Positions 1 to 8,902 of a stretch of 64,000 nt of DNA are shown here, piece after piece. The stretch is from assembly GCA_963728165.1 (NCBI GenBank), contig CAVSIY010000006.1:310001-374000 (forward strand), in the 5' to 3' direction. Origin of the DNA: Hyphomicrobium_A sp963728165. Lineage in GTDB: Bacteria; Pseudomonadota; Alphaproteobacteria; Rhizobiales; Hyphomicrobiaceae. Positions within the stretch are counted from its first letter, which is position 1, and each line of letters starts with the position of its first letter. The notes under the pieces were generated by a model that saw nothing but the letters and a program-made list of their open reading frames with translations, searched no databases and was not told the DNA's origin. The position numbers were made by a program, and so were the translations under genes.

Positions 1-2
1 TC

Positions 3-758
3 GAAAGGCTCTCGCGCCACCTCGACGCGGGCAAGCTGCGCGAGCTGACGCTGACCACCAACGGCAGCCAGTTGAAGCGCTTTGCACGCGAGCTGAAAGC
101 AGCCGGTGTCGAGCGCATCAATGTCTCCATCGATACGCTCAACCCCGATCGCTTCCGCGCGATCACGCGTTGGGGCGATCTTGCGACCGTGCTTGAAGGC
201 CTTAAGGCCGCCGAGGCGGCGGGCCTCAAGGTCAAGATCAACACCGTGGCGCTCAAAGGTACCAACGAGGACGAGATCGACGATCTCATTCGTTTCGCGC
301 ACGGGCGCGGCCACGACCTGACGCTCATCGAGACCATGCCCATGGGCGAGGTCGACGGCGACCGCACCGACCAGTACCTGCCCCTGTCGATCGTGCGCGC
401 GCGCCTCATCGACCGCTGGACGCTGCAAGAGATCCCTTACCAGACAGGCGGACCGGCACGCTATGTCCGCGTCGCCGAGACCGGCGGCCGGATCGGCTTC
501 ATCACGCCGCTCACCCACAACTTCTGCGAGAGCTGCAACCGCGTGCGCCTCACCTGCACCGGCACGCTCTACATGTGCTTGGGCCAGGAGGACGCCGTCG
601 ACCTGCGCGCGCCGCTGCGCGCCAGCGCCGACGATGCGCGCCTCAACGCGGCCATCGATCAGGCCATGGCCTTGAAGCCGAAGGGGCACGATTTCGTCAT
701 CGACCGGCGCGCCGGCAAGCCGGCGGTCGCGCGCCACATGAGCGTTACGGGCGGGTAG
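3..758 (+). CDS. moaA: GTP 3',8-cyclase MoaA, 3' part (5' end outside window)
   Basis: Radical-SAM enzyme that starts molybdenum cofactor synthesis by rearranging GTP to 3',8-cyclo-GTP in the cytoplasm. The frame is open from the first bases, so the N-terminal CxxxCxxC radical-SAM motif lies upstream of the window. Visible are the internal family stretch LTLTTNGSQL, the NVSIDTL strand, and the C-terminal second 4Fe-4S cluster site, CESCNR followed by a third Cys in LYMCLGQ. The protein ends in Gly-Gly, as MoaA proteins do. About 251 codons are present of the usual 330 or so. The next gene is convergent and starts its stop codon two bases away. I am confident of the family; only the true start is missing. 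Confidence 0.95.
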   Translation, partial: ERLSRHLDAGKLRELTLTTNGSQLKRFARELKAAGVERINVSIDTLNPDRFRAITRWGDLATVLEGLKAAEAAGLKVKINTVALKGTNEDEIDDLIRFAHGRGHDLTLIETMPMGEVDGDRTDQYLPLSIVRARLIDRWTLQEIPYQTGGPARYVRVAETGGRIGFITPLTHNFCESCNRVRLTCTGTLYMCLGQEDAVDLRAPLRASADDARLNAAIDQAMALKPKGHDFVIDRRAGKPAVARHMSVTGG

Positions 759-760
759 GA

Positions 761-1120
761 CTACTTGAGCAGCTTGCGCACGCTCTCGCGCACCTGGTCG
801 AGCGTGAACGGCTTGGAGATCACCGCGACATGCGGGCCCGACAGGTCCTTGGCGCGGTCGAGCTGATCGGAGAACCCCGACATGAGCAGCACGCGGATGC
901 CCGGCTGCAGCGGGAAGGAATGCTCTGCGAGCGCAATGCCATCGAGCATCGGCATCTCCACATCGGTGACGAGCAGGTCGAACCGGCCACCCTCCTTCAG
1001 CTGGTCGAGTGCCTCGTTGCCGTCCTGTGTGACGAGAACCTTGTGACCGTCGGCCTCGAGCGCGCGCCGCACCAGATCACGCGTCGCCGCATCGTCGTCC
1101 GCCAGCAGTATCTGCGCCAT
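761..1120 (-). CDS. Single-domain response regulator, CpdR-like
   Basis: A 119-residue receiver domain with no output domain. The acidic pocket is DDD at residues 8-10, the phospho-acceptor is Asp53 in LLVTDVEMP, and the conserved Lys lies in ISKPF near residue 103. Length and start (MAQILLADDD) resemble CpdR, the alphaproteobacterial receiver that controls ClpXP adaptor activity when unphosphorylated, but receivers of this size are numerous and the assignment to CpdR is inference. The Met at 1120 is chosen because the receiver fold begins right there; a longer frame upstream has no receiver-like sequence. It follows hpt on the same strand with a 32-base gap and is probably cotranscribed. Confidence 0.85.
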   Translation of the reverse strand: MAQILLADDDAATRDLVRRALEADGHKVLVTQDGNEALDQLKEGGRFDLLVTDVEMPMLDGIALAEHSFPLQPGIRVLLMSGFSDQLDRAKDLSGPHVAVISKPFTLDQVRESVRKLLK

Positions 1121-1152
1121 GGCTCGCCCCTTCCTCGTCCCACCAACTCTCG

Positions 1153-1707
1153 TCACTCGCGCACGACGCGCCCCACGAAGGGCAGCTCGCGATAGCGGTG
1201 CGCAACGTCCATGCCGTAGCCGACCACGAAGGTATCCGGACACGCAAACGCGCAATAGTCCGGCTCCAGGCTGACGGCCCGCTTGGCGTGCTTGTCGAGC
1301 AGCACGCAGGTCTTGATCACTTGCGCGCCGCGCGCGGCGATGAGGTCCTTGGCGAAGGCGAGCGTGCGCCCTGAATCGAGCACGTCGTCGACGATGAGCA
1401 CGTTGCGGCCCCTGACCTCGAGGTCCATGTCGCGCAGGATCGTGACCTGGCCCGAGGAGACGCGCGCCTTGCGATAGCTCGACAGCGTCATGAAATCGAC
1501 CTCGGGCGCCAGGCCGACGCCGTAGAGCGCGCGGATCAGGTCGGCAGCGAACACGAAGCTGCCTTTGAGGATCGCCACCACCATCAGGCTCTCCAGGCGG
1601 TCGCCGGCGATTTGCTCGGCGATCTCGCCCAGCCGGTGGGCAATTTCCTCCGGGGTGAAGATCACCTCGAGCTCGGGGCCCACAGCTGTCTCGTAGGTCA
1701 TGGCCAT
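1153..1707 (-). CDS. hpt: Hypoxanthine phosphoribosyltransferase
   Basis: Purine-salvage enzyme that joins hypoxanthine (and usually guanine) to PRPP. The PRPP-binding motif VLIVDDVLDSGRT, the ILKGSFVFAADL segment and the C-terminal VGYGMD...RYRELPFVG are all present, giving a 184-residue protein of normal length. Start candidates are Met at 1707 or 1701 (MAMTYE); the open frame continues further upstream but with no family similarity. The response-regulator gene lies directly downstream. Divergent from ftsE, with about 210 bases between the two starts that must hold both promoters. Confidence 0.93.
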   Translation of the reverse strand: MAMTYETAVGPELEVIFTPEEIAHRLGEIAEQIAGDRLESLMVVAILKGSFVFAADLIRALYGVGLAPEVDFMTLSSYRKARVSSGQVTILRDMDLEVRGRNVLIVDDVLDSGRTLAFAKDLIAARGAQVIKTCVLLDKHAKRAVSLEPDYCAFACPDTFVVGYGMDVAHRYRELPFVGRVVRE

Positions 1708-1916
1708 TGGTCCGATCGCCGTTGTGCCTATTGTGAACGCGGCAAGATAGCAGGACATTGCATCACCACCACAATGCGGCCATAACGTCCCAGGCTGGCC
1801 CAGAAACCCGGTGCACACGAGGCCGCCACATTCCTGACCAATTGATCGCGCGACACGCATACCCAAGGGGTCCTGAGTGACCTACCCTCAATGCCGCAAA
1901 CGGGTGGCTGATACTT

Positions 1917-2573
1917 GTGATTCGGTTGAACAACATCGCGCTCGCCTATGAGCGGGGCAACGACGTCCTCTCGGAAGTGAGCTTTCATCTGCGGCCGGGC
2001 TCGTTCCACTTCCTTACCGGTCCCTCGGGCGCCGGCAAGTCCTCGTTGCTGCGGCTCTTGTTCATGTCGCTGCACCCGACCAATGGCCACATCTACCTCT
2101 TCAACCAGGACGTGAGCCGCATCTCGACGTCGAAGCGCGCCCAGCTGCGCCGGCGCATCGGCATCGTCTTCCAGGATTTCCGCCTGCTCGACCACTTGAC
2201 GACGTGGGAGAACGTGGCGCTCCCCTTGCGCGTGGTCGGCAAGCGCCTCGCCGACTACAGGGAGGATGTGACAGATCTTCTGCAATGGGTCGGCCTCGGC
2301 GACCGTATGCACGCCTATCCGTCCGTCCTGTCGGGTGGAGAGAAGCAGCGGGCGGCGATTGCCCGCGCCGTCATCGGCAAGCCCGAGCTGCTGCTGGCGG
2401 ACGAGCCCACCGGCAACGTCGACCCGCAAATGGCGCGGCGCCTCTTGCGCCTCTTCATCGAGCTGAACCGCCTCGGCACCTCCGTGCTGATCGCAACCCA
2501 TGACCATCAACTGATGCGGCAGTTCAAGGCGCCGCGTCTGGAGCTGCACGACGGCCATGTCCGGATCGTATGA
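1917..2573 (+). CDS. ftsE: Cell division ATP-binding protein FtsE
   Basis: ABC-type ATPase that with FtsX forms the divisome complex which activates periplasmic peptidoglycan hydrolases. Walker A is GPSGAGKSS near residues 36-44, the signature is LSGGEKQR near 138, Walker B is LLLADEPTGN, and the switch His is in IATHDH. The 218-residue length is typical. It opens with a GTG codon at 1917 (MIRLNN). The last 17 bases overlap the start of ftsX, so the pair is translationally coupled. Confidence 0.96.
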   Translation: MIRLNNIALAYERGNDVLSEVSFHLRPGSFHFLTGPSGAGKSSLLRLLFMSLHPTNGHIYLFNQDVSRISTSKRAQLRRRIGIVFQDFRLLDHLTTWENVALPLRVVGKRLADYREDVTDLLQWVGLGDRMHAYPSVLSGGEKQRAAIARAVIGKPELLLADEPTGNVDPQMARRLLRLFIELNRLGTSVLIATHDHQLMRQFKAPRLELHDGHVRIV

Positions 2574-3669
2574 CAGACCCGGCGGGCGCCGAAGCACTTT
2601 GCCTTCGGCGGCCGGCTATGATCCTTTCGACGACGTCCTGACCGGGCCCACGACCGGCCCGGAGCAGCAGTATCTCTATGCGCCGCCGCCCGAGGCGCGC
2701 CACGACGGCGCGCATCGGCCAGATCCGCACGCGCCGGCCCGCGCCTCCAAGCGCAAGCCCAGCAAGCCGCCGACGCAAACGCCCGTCGTGCCCCCAGACT
2801 CGGTCACCGGCCGCTCGCTCACGCTCGTCATCTCCATCATGTGCTTTCTCGCCTGCCTCACCGCCGGCGCCGTCTACATGATCAACGAGTTGGCCAACGC
2901 CTGGCTCAAGGACATCGCCAGCGAGGTCACGGTTCAGGTCGAGCCGCAGGAGAACGTCGACACCGTCAAGACGGTGCAGGAGGTGCAGACCTTCCTCGCG
3001 GGCCAACCCGGCATCGCCCGCGCCCAGACCTTGAGCCTCGATGAGACCGGCAAGCTGTTGGAGCCCTGGCTGGGGCAGACGGACGCCTTGAGCGAGCTGC
3101 CGGTGCCGCGCCTCATCGCCATCGAGATCGACCGGCAGTCCCCGCCCGACATCGCGGCGCTGCGGGCCGAGCTCGCCAAGGGCTACAAGGGCGTGACGCT
3201 CGACGACCACCGCCACTGGCAGCGCCAGATCCGGACGGTAACCGGCTCCTTCGCGCTCGGCGGGCTTGCGATCCTTCTCCTGGTCGCCGCGGCGACGACC
3301 GCGATCATCGTGTCGGCGACCCGCTCGGCCATGGCCTCCAACCGCGAGATCGTCGAGGTCCTGCACTTCGTCGGCGCCACCGACCGCTTCATCGCGCGCG
3401 AGTTCGAGAAGCACTTCCTGCGGCTCGGCATTCGCGCCGGCCTCGTCGGCGCCGGCTGCGCCATGGCGGTGTTCCTCTCGATGCGGGCCGTCATGGAGCT
3501 CATGGGCGGCGGCGACCTGACCGTGGCCGAGATGCACCGCCTCATCGGCACCGGCGGCCTCGACTTGGCCGGCTATCTGCTCTTGGGCGTCGTCGTCATC
3601 ATCATCGCGGCTTTGTGCATGCTGACCTCGCGATTCGGCGTCTTCCGCATCCTCAACGCCAAGCCCTAA
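2557..3669 (+). CDS. ftsX: Cell division protein FtsX (permease-like)
   Basis: Membrane partner of FtsE. The N-terminal 85 residues are a Pro-rich cytoplasmic tail; the first membrane segment is at about 90-112 (LTLVISIMCFLACLTAGAVY), followed by a periplasmic domain of about 110 residues and three further membrane segments near 230-255, 290-310 and 340-362. The FtsX signature region around SAMASNREIVEVLHFVGA is present. Length of 370 residues is somewhat long because of the N-terminal tail. Start ATG lies inside the ftsE coding region. Confidence 0.94.
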   Translation: MSGSYDRPGGRRSTLPSAAGYDPFDDVLTGPTTGPEQQYLYAPPPEARHDGAHRPDPHAPARASKRKPSKPPTQTPVVPPDSVTGRSLTLVISIMCFLACLTAGAVYMINELANAWLKDIASEVTVQVEPQENVDTVKTVQEVQTFLAGQPGIARAQTLSLDETGKLLEPWLGQTDALSELPVPRLIAIEIDRQSPPDIAALRAELAKGYKGVTLDDHRHWQRQIRTVTGSFALGGLAILLLVAAATTAIIVSATRSAMASNREIVEVLHFVGATDRFIAREFEKHFLRLGIRAGLVGAGCAMAVFLSMRAVMELMGGGDLTVAEMHRLIGTGGLDLAGYLLLGVVVIIIAALCMLTSRFGVFRILNAKP

Positions 3670-3805
3670 CGCGCTGCAGCAAGCACGACACAGGCCACGC
3701 GCTCGTTCGGCCGAGCCCCGCAAAGTCCCCCTGTCACAACGCCGACCAAATCGGCTAGTGTGCTGCCCGCGAGCGTCGCCTGCGTGCATCGTCGGCGCTC
3801 GCGCA

Positions 3806-4483
3806 ATGTCAGCGAAGGCGGCGCGAATCGATGCGATGAAGGGCTGGTTGCGAGTCATGGTCCTGGGAACGGGGGCGCTTCTATCGCTGCTCGCGCTCGG
3901 CTTCGTCTTGTTCGCCGCCGTCGTCACGCGTCCGCCCGCGCCCGCCGATCTGCACGCCGACGGCATCGTTGTGCTCACCGGCGAGAGCCGGCGCATCGCC
4001 GAAGGTGGGCGCCTGCTCAAGGAAGGGCGCGCCGAGCGCATGCTGATCTCGGGTGTCTTCCGGCGCACGGGCAAACATGCGCTGATGCGGATATCGGGGC
4101 TGCCCGAGCAGAAGTTCGACTGCTGCGTCGACATCGGCTACGACGCCCTCGACACCGCGGGCAATGCCGACGAGGCCCGCGCCTGGGCGACGGAGCGCCG
4201 CTACGCCACCTTGATCGTGGTCACGGCGAGCTACCACATGCCGCGCAGCCTGGCTGAGCTTTCGCTCGCCATGCCGGCGGCGCGGCTCATTCCCCACCCG
4301 ATCGTGACCAAGGGATTTCCCGAGCGGCGCTGGTGGCTCAATATCACCATCACCCGGCTGTTGTTGTCGGAGTACCTGAAGTTTCTCCCCGCAGCGGCGC
4401 ACCTGACGGTGGCGCGGCTGCTGCGCGGCACGGACCAAAGCTCGCTCGCCGAGATGCCGAGCGGGCACCCGGCCGGAATTTGA
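3806..4483 (+). CDS. YdcF/SanA-like DUF218 membrane-anchored protein
   Basis: A 225-residue protein with one N-terminal membrane segment (VLGTGALLSLLALGFVLFAA) and then a DUF218 domain: DGIVVLTGESRRIAEGGRLL, the ISGVFR strand and VVTASYHMPRS. This family is found near cell-envelope genes and the biochemical role is unsettled. Met codons at 3806 and 3836 both suit; an earlier Met at 3758 adds a Cys/Pro-rich stretch of no known kind. It sits between ftsX and plsC on the same strand, ten bases before plsC, so an envelope role is plausible by context. Confidence 0.8.
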   Translation: MSAKAARIDAMKGWLRVMVLGTGALLSLLALGFVLFAAVVTRPPAPADLHADGIVVLTGESRRIAEGGRLLKEGRAERMLISGVFRRTGKHALMRISGLPEQKFDCCVDIGYDALDTAGNADEARAWATERRYATLIVVTASYHMPRSLAELSLAMPAARLIPHPIVTKGFPERRWWLNITITRLLLSEYLKFLPAAAHLTVARLLRGTDQSSLAEMPSGHPAGI

Positions 4484-4493
4484 GGCGCTGCAC

Positions 4494-5330
4494 GTGTCCC
4501 TTTCCGCGTCCTTGACGGTGCTGCGCTCGATCCTTTTCGTGCCGGTGTTCTACATCAACACGGCGCTGTTCGTGGTCTTGGGCTCGTTCCTGCTGTTGGG
4601 ACCGCGCCGCTACGCGATGATGGGCCTCAAGGGGCACGCCATCGTCACGCTGTGGCTCTTGAAGGTCATCGTCGGCACGCGCATGGAGGTGCGCGGGCGC
4701 GACAAGCTGCCAAAGCCCCCTTACCTCGTCGCCTCCAAGCACCAGTCGGCGTGGGACACCTTCGCGCTCATTCCGATCTTCACCGACCCGGCGCTCGTCA
4801 TGAAGGCCGAACTCAAACACATCCCCTTCTACGGCTGGTTCTCGCGCAAGTTCGAGCACATCTTCGTCGAGCGCGCGCGCGGGCCGGCGGCCTTGCGCAA
4901 GCTGGAGCGGGACGCCAAGGACCGCGCCGACGCCGGCCGCGAGGTGATGATCTTCCCCGAAGGCACCCGGCGCGCGCCGGGAGCCGTGCCCGACTACAAA
5001 TCGGGCGCGGTGGCGCTTTACGAGGAGCTCAAGCTGCCGTGCGTGCCCATGGCGCTCAACTCCGGCCTCTACTGGCCGCGGCGCAAGCTCATGCGCTATC
5101 CCGGCACCATCATCGTCGAGATCCTCGACCCGATTCCCGCCGGCCTGCCGCGGCCTGAGTTCCGGGCCGAGCTCGAGCGGCGGATCGAGGCGGCCGCCAA
5201 CCGGTTGATCGTGGAGGCGGCGCGCGGGCCCACGCCGCCGCCGATCGCTGCCGACGTCCTGGCGCGCGCCGAGGCCGCTTGCCGCTCGAATTCTGAAGAC
5301 ACATTAACTAAATTTAAACAGATTAATTAA
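4494..5330 (+). CDS. plsC: 1-acyl-sn-glycerol-3-phosphate acyltransferase
   Basis: Transfers the second acyl chain in phosphatidic acid synthesis at the inner membrane. The acyltransferase HxxxxD motif is present as HQSAWD near residue 83, the second block as FVERARG and the third as FPEGTRRAPG; the first 60 residues hold two hydrophobic segments. Length 278. It begins with GTG at 4494, preceded by the ydcF-like gene with ten bases between stop and start, suggesting one transcript. Confidence 0.93.
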   Translation: MSLSASLTVLRSILFVPVFYINTALFVVLGSFLLLGPRRYAMMGLKGHAIVTLWLLKVIVGTRMEVRGRDKLPKPPYLVASKHQSAWDTFALIPIFTDPALVMKAELKHIPFYGWFSRKFEHIFVERARGPAALRKLERDAKDRADAGREVMIFPEGTRRAPGAVPDYKSGAVALYEELKLPCVPMALNSGLYWPRRKLMRYPGTIIVEILDPIPAGLPRPEFRAELERRIEAAANRLIVEAARGPTPPPIAADVLARAEAACRSNSEDTLTKFKQIN

Positions 5331-5770
5331 CCAAGGGAGGACCGCCCGCGGGAAGGCCCACCGCTTGGGCGTTTCGTCGCAAAAGTGTCATACTACAAAA
5401 GTAAATCATTGGTCTTATTACGTATTTCTGTTGGCCTCGAGGGCAACGCCCAGGCCCCCACCAGTCCCCTACGCGGGCGCGACCGGGTGCGACACCAACT
5501 GGGGCCTCAGGCCCTTCGCACAGGCCCCCTCCCTACCTATATCTGGCTGAGCCGCTCTTCCGCTTCCCTCGCGGAAGTGCCCCTCTTTCCCCCCTGGGGC
5601 CAGCGGCAGAAGACGGGACGCTGATCTCTCCCCCCGGATCAGCGTCCTTTTCGTTTTTTGGGGCGGCTCTTGTCCGGCTCGCCTCAAACAAAGCAGGAAT
5701 ATATCAGGAACATTAATTGACTTTTTGCGCCTCGCAGCCCATGTTTCGGGTTCGAGAGCAGGACGCGGCC
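5331..5770. other. 440-base intergenic leader before nrdJ, possible structured RNA
   Basis: No convincing open frame. The first 110 bases are A/T-rich after plsC and could hold a promoter. Bases 5430-5600 are rich in short complementary G/C blocks, for example GGGGCCT/AGGCCC around 5501-5515 and CTTCCGC/GCGGAAG around 5557-5577, and a strong intrinsic terminator follows at 5616-5660. This layout fits either a small RNA ending at the terminator or an attenuated leader of nrdJ. I looked for the B12 box of cobalamin riboswitches and did not see one. Confidence 0.4.
5616..5660 (+). terminator. Strong intrinsic terminator upstream of nrdJ
   Basis: Perfect 11-bp stem GGACGCTGATC (5616-5626) with GATCAGCGTCC (5637-5647), a ten-base pyrimidine loop, and then TTTTCGTTTTTT. 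It lies 55 bases or so before the earliest possible nrdJ start, so it may end plsC transcription, end a small RNA, or act as an attenuator. Confidence 0.85.
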
Positions 5771-8179
5771 ATGCCTCAAACACCCGAATTCCTGGCCCCG
5801 ATCTCGGAGGAGATCTGGGACCTCAAGTATCGCCTCAAGACGCTTGAAGGCGCCCCGGTCGACGCCACGCTCGACGACACGGTCTGGCGCGTCGCCCGCG
5901 CCGCTTCCGAGCCCGAGAAGGGCGGCAAGCGCGCACGCGAGAAGTGGGCGAGCCGCTTCCACGATGCCATCGCCGACTTCGGCTTCCTGCCCGCGGGCCG
6001 CATCCTCGCCGGCGCCGGCACCGGGCGCTCCGTCACGCTCTTCAACTGCTTCGTGCTCGGCACCATTGCCGATGATCTCGGCGCCATCTTCGAGGGCGTC
6101 AAAGAGGCCGCGCTGACGATGCAGCAGGGCGGCGGCATCGGGCACGACTTCTCCACGCTGCGTCCGCAAGGCGCGCGCGTTGCCTCGATCGGGGCCGACG
6201 CCTCGGGGCCCGTCAGCTTCATGGATGTGTGGGACGCCATGTGCCGCACCATCATGTCGGCCGGCAGCCGCCGCGGCGCCATGATGGCGACCTTGCGCTG
6301 CGACCATCCCGACATCGAAGCCTTCGTCGACGCCAAGTCCGATCCCCGCCGCCTGCGCAATTTCAATCTTTCGGTGCTCGTCACCGACGCCTTCCTCAAG
6401 GCGGTGCGCGAGGACGGCCCGTGGGAGCTCAAATTTGCCGGCAAGGTCTACCGCACGCTTCCCGCGCGCGCGCTGTGGGAGCGCATCATGCAGGCGACCT
6501 ACGATTTCGCCGAGCCGGGCGTCCTCTTCATCGACCGCGTGAACGCGCGCAACAACCTCAAATATTGCGAGGAGATCCACGCAACCAACCCTTGCGGCGA
6601 GCAGCCGCTGCCCCCTTATGGCGCCTGCCTCCTGGGCTCCATCAACCTCGCGCAGCTGATCGAGCACCCCTTCACCAACGCCGCCACGCTGGACGCCTCC
6701 AAGCTCGCCGAGCGCGTGCGGCTCGCCGTGCGCTTCCTCGACAACGTCATCGACGTCTCCAACTACCCGCTGCCGGCCCAGCGCAAGGAGGCGCTGGCCA
6801 AGCGCCGCATCGGGCTGGGGATCACTGGGCTGGCGGATGCGCTGATCTATTGCGGTTTCAAGTACGGCACCAAGGATGCGGCAGCGCTCGCCGGCAGCTG
6901 GATGGCGGCGATCCAGAACGCCGCCTACCTCGCCAGCACCGAGCTCGCCGCCGAGAAGGGCGCCTTCCCGCTCTACGACGCCAAACGCTTCCTCGAGAGC
7001 CCCAACGTCGCGCTCCTCGATGAGCCGGTGCGCGCCGCCATCCGCCGCCACGGCATCCGCAACGGCTGCCTCACTTCAATCGCGCCCACGGGCACCATCT
7101 CGCTGCTCGCGGGCAACGTCTCGAGCGGGATCGAGCCCGTTTACGATTTTCTCTACCACCGCCGCGTGCTCGGCAAAGGTGGCGCCACGCACGAGGAGCT
7201 GGTCGAGGACCAGGCGCACGCCTTCTTCCGCCGCCAGTTCGGGGCCGCAGCGCCCCTTCCCGACACCTTCGTCAGGGCCGGCGACCTCACACCGCACGAG
7301 CACCTGCAGATGCAGGCGGCGCTGCAGCCCTACGTCGACTCGGCCATCTCCAAGACCATCAACTGCCCGGAGAACGTCTCCTTTGCCGCCTTCAAGGACA
7401 TTTATCTCGAGGCGCACGCCCTGGGCCTCAAAGGTTGCACCACCTACCGCCCGAACCCGGTGACGGGGGCGGTGCTGCAGCCGGCCACGGAAGCTGCAGC
7501 CGAGCCTGCCGCAGAGGCGGCCGCGAAAGCGAAGAGCCCCGCCAAGGAGCGGCGTTTCGAGATCTCAGCCGTCCCGGCGGAGGAGCGCGCCAATGTCGTC
7601 TCCATGGCGCCGCCGCTCGAGCGCGAGACCGTGCTCGCCGGCTATACCTACAAGCTCAAGTGGCCCGGCAGCGACCACGCCATCTACGTGACCATCAACG
7701 ACATCGAGCAAGGCGTTCATGCCGGAGGCGTGTCTTCGACACGACGGCGTCCCTTCGAGATCTTCATCAACACGCGCAACCTCGAGCACTACGCCTGGAC
7801 CGTGGCGCTCACCCGCATGATCAGCGCCGTGTTCCGCCGCGGCGGCGACGTCACCTTCGTCGCCGACGAGCTCAAGGCGGTGTTCGACCCCCAGGGCGGC
7901 CACTGGGTCGGCGGGCGCTACGTGCCGAGCCTGCTCGCGGCTATCGGCGAGGTGATCGAGACGCACATGATCCGCACCGGCTTCCTGCAGGGCGACGAGG
8001 CCCGCCTTTCCCTCGGCGAAGCACAGCGACACGCCGACGCAGCCGCGCAGGGCGCCACGCCGGCGGCCGGCGAGCGTCCCGTCCGGCTCAAGCTGTGCCC
8101 GCGCTGCTCGTCTGCCGACTACGTGCACCGCGAAGGATGCTGGGTGTGCCACGCGTGCGGCTTCTCGCGCTGCGGCTGA
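5771..8179 (+). CDS. nrdJ: Adenosylcobalamin-dependent (class II) ribonucleotide reductase
   Basis: Makes deoxyribonucleotides using adenosylcobalamin as radical source, so growth through this enzyme depends on vitamin B12 but not on oxygen. The 802-residue protein shows LFNCFVLG (redox Cys), GGGIGHDFSTLRP, and NPCGEQPLPPYGACLLG, in which Cys275 is the thiyl-radical site and the later Cys the second redox partner. After an Ala/Pro-rich linker near 570-610 comes a TSCPD-type domain (YKLKWPG to DELKAVFDP). The C terminus has two CxxC pairs (CPRC, CHAC), a zinc-ribbon-like tail that probably carries the recycling cysteines. Start at 5771 (MPQTPEF) is chosen; an upstream Met at 5741 is possible. 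No nrdAB or nrdR is nearby. Confidence 0.94.
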   Translation: MPQTPEFLAPISEEIWDLKYRLKTLEGAPVDATLDDTVWRVARAASEPEKGGKRAREKWASRFHDAIADFGFLPAGRILAGAGTGRSVTLFNCFVLGTIADDLGAIFEGVKEAALTMQQGGGIGHDFSTLRPQGARVASIGADASGPVSFMDVWDAMCRTIMSAGSRRGAMMATLRCDHPDIEAFVDAKSDPRRLRNFNLSVLVTDAFLKAVREDGPWELKFAGKVYRTLPARALWERIMQATYDFAEPGVLFIDRVNARNNLKYCEEIHATNPCGEQPLPPYGACLLGSINLAQLIEHPFTNAATLDASKLAERVRLAVRFLDNVIDVSNYPLPAQRKEALAKRRIGLGITGLADALIYCGFKYGTKDAAALAGSWMAAIQNAAYLASTELAAEKGAFPLYDAKRFLESPNVALLDEPVRAAIRRHGIRNGCLTSIAPTGTISLLAGNVSSGIEPVYDFLYHRRVLGKGGATHEELVEDQAHAFFRRQFGAAAPLPDTFVRAGDLTPHEHLQMQAALQPYVDSAISKTINCPENVSFAAFKDIYLEAHALGLKGCTTYRPNPVTGAVLQPATEAAAEPAAEAAAKAKSPAKERRFEISAVPAEERANVVSMAPPLERETVLAGYTYKLKWPGSDHAIYVTINDIEQGVHAGGVSSTRRRPFEIFINTRNLEHYAWTVALTRMISAVFRRGGDVTFVADELKAVFDPQGGHWVGGRYVPSLLAAIGEVIETHMIRTGFLQGDEARLSLGEAQRHADAAAQGATPAAGERPVRLKLCPRCSSADYVHREGCWVCHACGFSRCG

Positions 8180-8197
8180 TGGCGCCGGAGACGTGCT

Positions 8198-8219
8198 GCC
8201 GCTTGAGGTCTTAAGCGGC
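8198..8219 (+). terminator. Weak hairpin after nrdJ
   Basis: GCCGCTT (8198-8204) pairs with AAGCGGC (8213-8219) around an eight-base loop, 19 bases after the nrdJ stop. There is no following T-run, so it may only stabilise the 3' end. Confidence 0.35.
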
Positions 8220-8410
8220 GTTGAAGAGGCGTTTTGGGAGTTCGCGCCGTGCGGCAAGATTGCGTTCACTTTGCCGCAAAATCACTGAGATCGGGCCACA
8301 GAAAAGCTCGAAACCGCGGGCATCGTTAAGCAATGAAGCATAGGCTGGCCCCAAAGAGAAACGGCGTCGAACAGAACGTGAGCCAAAGGGCCGCGAAGGG
8401 ATCGTCAGTC

Positions 8411-8845
8411 ATGAGTGCGCGTATTATTGAGCTCGCCGCGTACCGAGCCGAGCGCTCACACAGGAGCGAGGCGGCGGCAGCCCCCGACATGAAGGCCAGC
8501 GAGGCCAACCGCTTCCATTTCTGGACCGGTGCCTCGGGCAAGCGCTACGTCCACACCGTCTACGAGCTGTTCGAGTGCCCACCGCTGCCGGCCGCCAACT
8601 ACGTTCTGGTGCGGCGCGAGGCCGGCGCCCGGCGCAAGATCCTGTCCATAGGCCGCGTGGGCAATGGCGCCCCCTCGCTCAACCTCGCCGAAGTCCGCCA
8701 GCGCGGCGCCGAGCTCGGGGCCGACGAGGTCCACGTGCACCTCCTGGCTGAGAGCGCCAAGCTCGCCAAGCTGGTTGAGTTCGACCTGCGCACGGGCCAG
8801 ATCGAGGCCGACTTCGCCCGCCTCACCGGCAACGTCGCCCACTAA
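8411..8845 (+). CDS. Conserved hypothetical protein, 144 residues
   Basis: Function not recognised. The soluble protein begins MSARIIELAAYRAERS, a pattern common to small Hyphomicrobiales proteins of unknown role. A central part (HFWTGASGKRYVHTVYELF to YVLVRREAGARRKILSIGRV) looks like a compact beta-rich fold, followed by an alpha/beta part (AEVRQRGAELGADEVHVHLL). The Met at 8411 follows GGGATCGTCAGTC and is preferred over an upstream Met at 8333, because residues before it are low in quality. It stands alone, convergent with the chaC-like gene. Confidence 0.75.
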   Translation: MSARIIELAAYRAERSHRSEAAAAPDMKASEANRFHFWTGASGKRYVHTVYELFECPPLPAANYVLVRREAGARRKILSIGRVGNGAPSLNLAEVRQRGAELGADEVHVHLLAESAKLAKLVEFDLRTGQIEADFARLTGNVAH

Positions 8846-8873
8846 TCCAATTCCCTCTGCTGCTCGAGACGAC

Positions 8874-8902
8874 GGTGTCAGACCCCTCCAGGGTCTGACA
8901 CC
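8874..8902. terminator. Palindromic hairpin between convergent genes
   Basis: Perfect 12-bp stem GGTGTCAGACCC (8874-8885) / GGGTCTGACACC (8891-8902) with a five-base loop. It covers the stop codon of the chaC-like gene and lies 29 bases after the stop of the gene on the other strand. It can serve both strands as a terminator and may be a member of a dispersed REP-like family. Confidence 0.65.

Noticed and set aside
5331..5770. Cobalamin riboswitch before the B12-dependent reductase
   Set aside because: I looked for the B12 box and the other conserved core blocks and found none. A covariance search would settle it.
5684..7051. Minus-strand open frame of 455 codons over nrdJ
   Set aside because: Antisense to the conserved catalytic part of nrdJ; composition typical of a shadow frame.
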